Source: Candidatus Baldrarchaeota archaeon (GTDB lineage Archaea > Asgardarchaeota > Baldrarchaeia > Baldrarchaeales > DXJG01). Taken from it: a stretch of DNA of 64,000 bases. The notes beneath the pieces are model-generated. The model did no database searches. It saw nothing but the letters and a program-made list of their open reading frames with translations, and was not told the DNA's origin. The stretch covers positions 274,769-338,768 of the forward strand of contig DXJG01000009.1 in the NCBI GenBank assembly GCA_019056805.1, read 5' to 3'. Both the position numbers and the translations under genes were made by a program. Below, piece after piece: positions 61,894-64,000 of this stretch. Each line of letters starts with the position of its first letter. The first letter of the stretch is position 1.

Positions 61894-63064
61894 GTTCTAG
61901 GAGACTTGACATTTTATGGTGTTTTGTCTCCTTTCCTCCCTCTGTTTTCATTGGGAGGCTTTCGGCGGGAACGGGGCTCGCCACATCTATCTGTTTTAAA
62001 CCTCTTAACCTAATATTCCATGCTCCAATAATATCTCTATCAGCAATTAATCCACATCTTTTACATTTCAGAATTCTATGCCCATTCGGGCTTAATTTTG
62101 CCCCACATATCGGGCATAAAGAACTTGTACCACGGGCATTAACATAAATTATGGGAACTCCATTCAATTTTGCCTTATATTCTATGATTAATTGAAGTTT
62201 TCTAAAACTCCACCTATGCAACCTACCATTCATTTTCTTTGAGTATTTTATCTTCTTTCTAATGTTTTTAAGATTTTCCAATGTTATCGCTGAACCCGTT
62301 TCTAAAGCTTCTTCAACAATCCAATTTGCAGCCTTATGATAAATATCCAGTATTCTATTTCTCTCTCTTCCAGAATATTTGACCAATAACTTTCTCCTAG
62401 TTTTTCCAACTTTAATTTTAGATTGTATTTTTCTACGCTTAAGGAAATAAACAGTTCTAATAACTTTCTCTCTCGTAACCTTCTTCCCGAAACCATTTAG
62501 CTTAGCTATTGTAACATTATTTTCATTAACATCAACGCCAATAACATCAATTGGCTTTTCAACCTCAATATCTTTTGAGAAAACAACATTCAAAAACAAC
62601 TCATAATCCTTCTTTATCAACCATGCTTGTCCAACCTTCCAATCCCTAAACCTCTCATGATATTTTCTGTGAATTAACTTTAACTTAACTCTTCCATTAG
62701 GAGTAGCTATACTAACAAACAAATTGTTCAAATTAAGAGAGAACAGTTTTTCATCGAGCATTATAACGTCTTTCTTAAATTGAGGTTTATCTCCCTTAGC
62801 TTTACCTTTACGCTTAAGCTTCCTAAACGATTTATAGATTGAACAAGCCATTTGACAAGCTGTGTAAATGTAATGTGAAGGTAGGTTAGGATATTTTTCT
62901 CTAAGTTCATAATATCTTTCTGCTTTAAGCTTTTTAAAAGAAGATATATTTTTAAATGAAGCATAGTCCAATAACTCATTTACAATCTGCTTATATAAAC
63001 TGAATATATCGGGAATTTCTCCATCAAGCTTGAAGCTTGCAGTAAGCTTAACGAATTCCCTCAT
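61889..63064 (-). CDS. tnpB: TnpB, RNA-guided nuclease of IS200/IS605 elements
   Basis: 391 residues. RuvC acidic residues D178 (IGVDVNENNVT), E263 (ITLENLKNIRK) and D344 (ADRDIIGAWNI); zinc finger C317/C320 and C334/C337 (CPICGAKL...CKRCGLI). The C-terminus ASPVPAESLPMKTEGG is the usual region overlapping the guide RNA. The N-terminus is divergent from the 35.9 kb copy (TASFKLDGEIPDIF), so it is another lineage of the family. The ATG overlaps the AbrB-like gene by 17 nt. All active-site residues are present. Confidence 0.9.
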   Translation of the reverse strand: MREFVKLTASFKLDGEIPDIFSLYKQIVNELLDYASFKNISSFKKLKAERYYELREKYPNLPSHYIYTACQMACSIYKSFRKLKRKGKAKGDKPQFKKDVIMLDEKLFSLNLNNLFVSIATPNGRVKLKLIHRKYHERFRDWKVGQAWLIKKDYELFLNVVFSKDIEVEKPIDVIGVDVNENNVTIAKLNGFGKKVTREKVIRTVYFLKRRKIQSKIKVGKTRRKLLVKYSGRERNRILDIYHKAANWIVEEALETGSAITLENLKNIRKKIKYSKKMNGRLHRWSFRKLQLIIEYKAKLNGVPIIYVNARGTSSLCPICGAKLSPNGHRILKCKRCGLIADRDIIGAWNIRLRGLKQIDVASPVPAESLPMKTEGGKETKHHKMSSLLER

Positions 63065-63188
63065 TTCCCCTTCCCCAATAATAATTACCCTTTACTTTAT
63101 CATCGATCTTTAACCCTAAAGATTCTCTAACATTCTTTGGAATAACAATTCTAAACTGCGATTTAACAACCGTTGAAAACTTCTCCAT
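63048..63188 (-). CDS. SpoVT/AbrB-type small DNA-binding protein
   Basis: 46 residues. FSTVVKSQFRIVIPKNVRESLGLKIDDKVKG has the AbrB N-terminal pattern (VVxxxxR(I/V)xIPKxVRExLGLxxxD). The end, after residue 34, is short and unlike the usual last strand, so it may be trimmed. Its stop lies 17 nt inside tnpB. Third case of the same arrangement in the window. Confidence 0.72.
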   Translation of the reverse strand: MEKFSTVVKSQFRIVIPKNVRESLGLKIDDKVKGNYYWGRGNEGIR

Positions 63189-63308
63189 CGCCACATCTCA
63201 CCATAAAATAATAAAAACAACAGTATATAAACTTCTGATACCTGAACGCCAACAAATATTCCAAAAATTCCACCCTATGTTACTGCCCTAAGATAAATGA
63301 CATAACAT

Positions 63309-63924
63309 CTAAACTAGCAGTATCAATAATACTCGAAACCCTAAGCTCAAAATTCCCCCAAAACCCAAAACAATAAGAAGCGGCGCCAAAACAACCTTCA
63401 CCACCGTCTCCGTCACCGGAGTCGCTGCACTCAACTCCATCCTATCCAAACCAACAAAAACACTATTCGACGTGCTAAACAAAATCTGACAAATAATCAA
63501 CAAAGACACTAATCGAATAAAAACCCCTATACCCGGCCTCCTCAAAACATACAGAGCAAAATAATCCGAAAAAACAAACGAAACCAAAAAAGAAAGAAAC
63601 CTACCAGCAACTTAAACAAAAATTCATTTCTAATCAAGCCTGCAACCTTAGAATCTTTTCCCTCAGTCCTGAACCGAGCTAAAATATTTAATTAAAGCGG
63701 AATTAACACCAAAATCCGCAAACAAAAAAGGGAACAATTAAACAAACACTATATAAACCGTAGCCTTCAGGACCCAGCAAACGAGCAATAACAATCGAAC
63801 CAACAGCTAAAATCACAGTAGCAACAGTGTTCCCAGCAAAAAGAAACAAACCGCCACGAACACCAGCCTCAGCAACCTCAAAAACCTTACTATTCAACTC
63901 TCCATTACCTCTATCGCTATCCAT
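63309..63924 (-). pseudogene. Wzx-like flippase, frameshifted and 3'-truncated
   Basis: Begins as a normal flippase: GVRGGLFLFAGNTVATVILAVGSIVIARLLGPEGYGLYSV. Continues in other frames: ADFGVNSALIKYF, then TEGKDSKVAGLIRNEFLFKLLVG, then SFLVSFVFSDYFALYVLRRPG and NSVFVGLDRMEL. At least two shifts are needed. It ends near 63309, missing about half of a 500-residue flippase. The ADFG...ALIKYF and GxxRNEFxFK parts are typical. Its broken 3' end faces the tnpB element. Confidence 0.8.
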
Positions 63925-64000
63925 TCAACTAACATCAAATAACTTGTTAATATTACAACATAAAGCACTATAATAGGGAATGTTTATAAGTAGATTAGGC
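63925..64000. other. Right edge
   Basis: Short AT-rich sequence upstream of the broken flippase, with TTTATAAGTAG at about 63981-63991. Nothing else can be supported before the window ends. Confidence 0.3.

Larger units (their letters stand above)
61880..63200 (-). mobile_element. IS605-type element with AbrB-like and tnpB genes
   Basis: Lies between a truncated agmatinase and a truncated flippase. GGAGAC (61900-61905) and GTCTCC (61926-61931) form a hairpin at the 3' end of tnpB. Upstream, TTTATATACTG on the minus strand near 63220-63230 may be the promoter. No tnpA present. The end points are estimates; the left and right ends differ from those of the 1.9 and 35.7 kb elements. Confidence 0.55.

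Noticed and set aside
1..64000. CRISPR array, tRNA or rRNA genes
   Set aside because: No regularly spaced direct repeats and no cloverleaf or rRNA-like segment were seen on reading; a covariance search would be decisive.

Overview
The window looks archaeal and probably comes from a thermophile of the TACK/Thermoproteota side (for example a Bathyarchaeia-like lineage). This is inference: no rRNA or tRNA gene is present to place it. Supporting signs are low GC, TATA-like boxes (ATATAAA, TTTAAG), many TTG/GTG starts behind GGAGG/GGTGAT ribosome sites, archaeal family types (DUF1616, fused Alg14/Alg13, GtrA-tailed GT2) and IS200/IS605-type TnpB elements.

Most of the window is a large accessory region for surface or secreted glycans. 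It encodes about ten GT-B/GT4-type glycosyltransferases, three GT2 enzymes, several GT-C-like multi-membrane proteins, two intact Wzx-like flippases plus one broken one, two UDP-GlcNAc 2-epimerases (WecB), two nucleotide-sugar dehydrogenases (WecC-like), an NAD-dependent epimerase, a DegT-type sugar aminotransferase (cut by the window edge) and a polysaccharide pyruvyltransferase. A plausible division of labour is: nucleotide-sugar synthesis (epimerases, WecB/WecC, DegT), assembly on a lipid carrier (GT2, GT4), flipping (Wzx), transfer outside (GT-C-like) and decoration (pyruvylation, perhaps sulfation).

Layout: 0-3.2 kb, DegT, zinc-ribbon membrane protein, small DMT transporter, a TnpB-less IS605-type element, epimerase. 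3.5-13.9 kb, glycosyltransferases, a phosphodiesterase-like protein, Alg14/13, wecB with a TIGR04076 gene, flippase, wecC. 14.4-19.4 kb, a catabolic island for four-carbon acid sugars (MFS transporter, DUF1537 kinase, LarA-like racemase, PdxA-type dehydrogenase). 19.4-24.6 kb, an ABC system with two unlike FtsX-type permeases and a GT-C-like protein. 24.6-26.4 kb, two DUF1616 proteins. 26.6-33.3 kb, sulfate activation (sat, cysC) interleaved with alkaline-phosphatase-superfamily enzymes and small ribbon-helix-helix proteins. 33.3-37.1 kb, two TnpB-type elements. 37.2-61.4 kb, the main glycan cluster. 61.5-64 kb, a TnpB element lying between a 3'-truncated agmatinase and a 3'-truncated flippase.

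The most notable signal is that all three TnpB-type genes have a tiny SpoVT/AbrB-type DNA-binding reading frame directly upstream and overlapping their start (16, 1 and 17 nt); one of these is frameshifted. A solo element at 1.9-2.1 kb keeps the terminal hairpin and the 3' RNA-like end of the 35.7-37.1 kb TnpB element but no protein. Two stems are retained while their sequences differ, which suggests selection on RNA/DNA structure. Other repeated linkages are TIGR04076 with wecB (twice), ribbon-helix-helix proteins with phosphodiesterases (twice, plus one near a TnpB element), and a tandem palindromic operator in front of the sulfate-activation operon.
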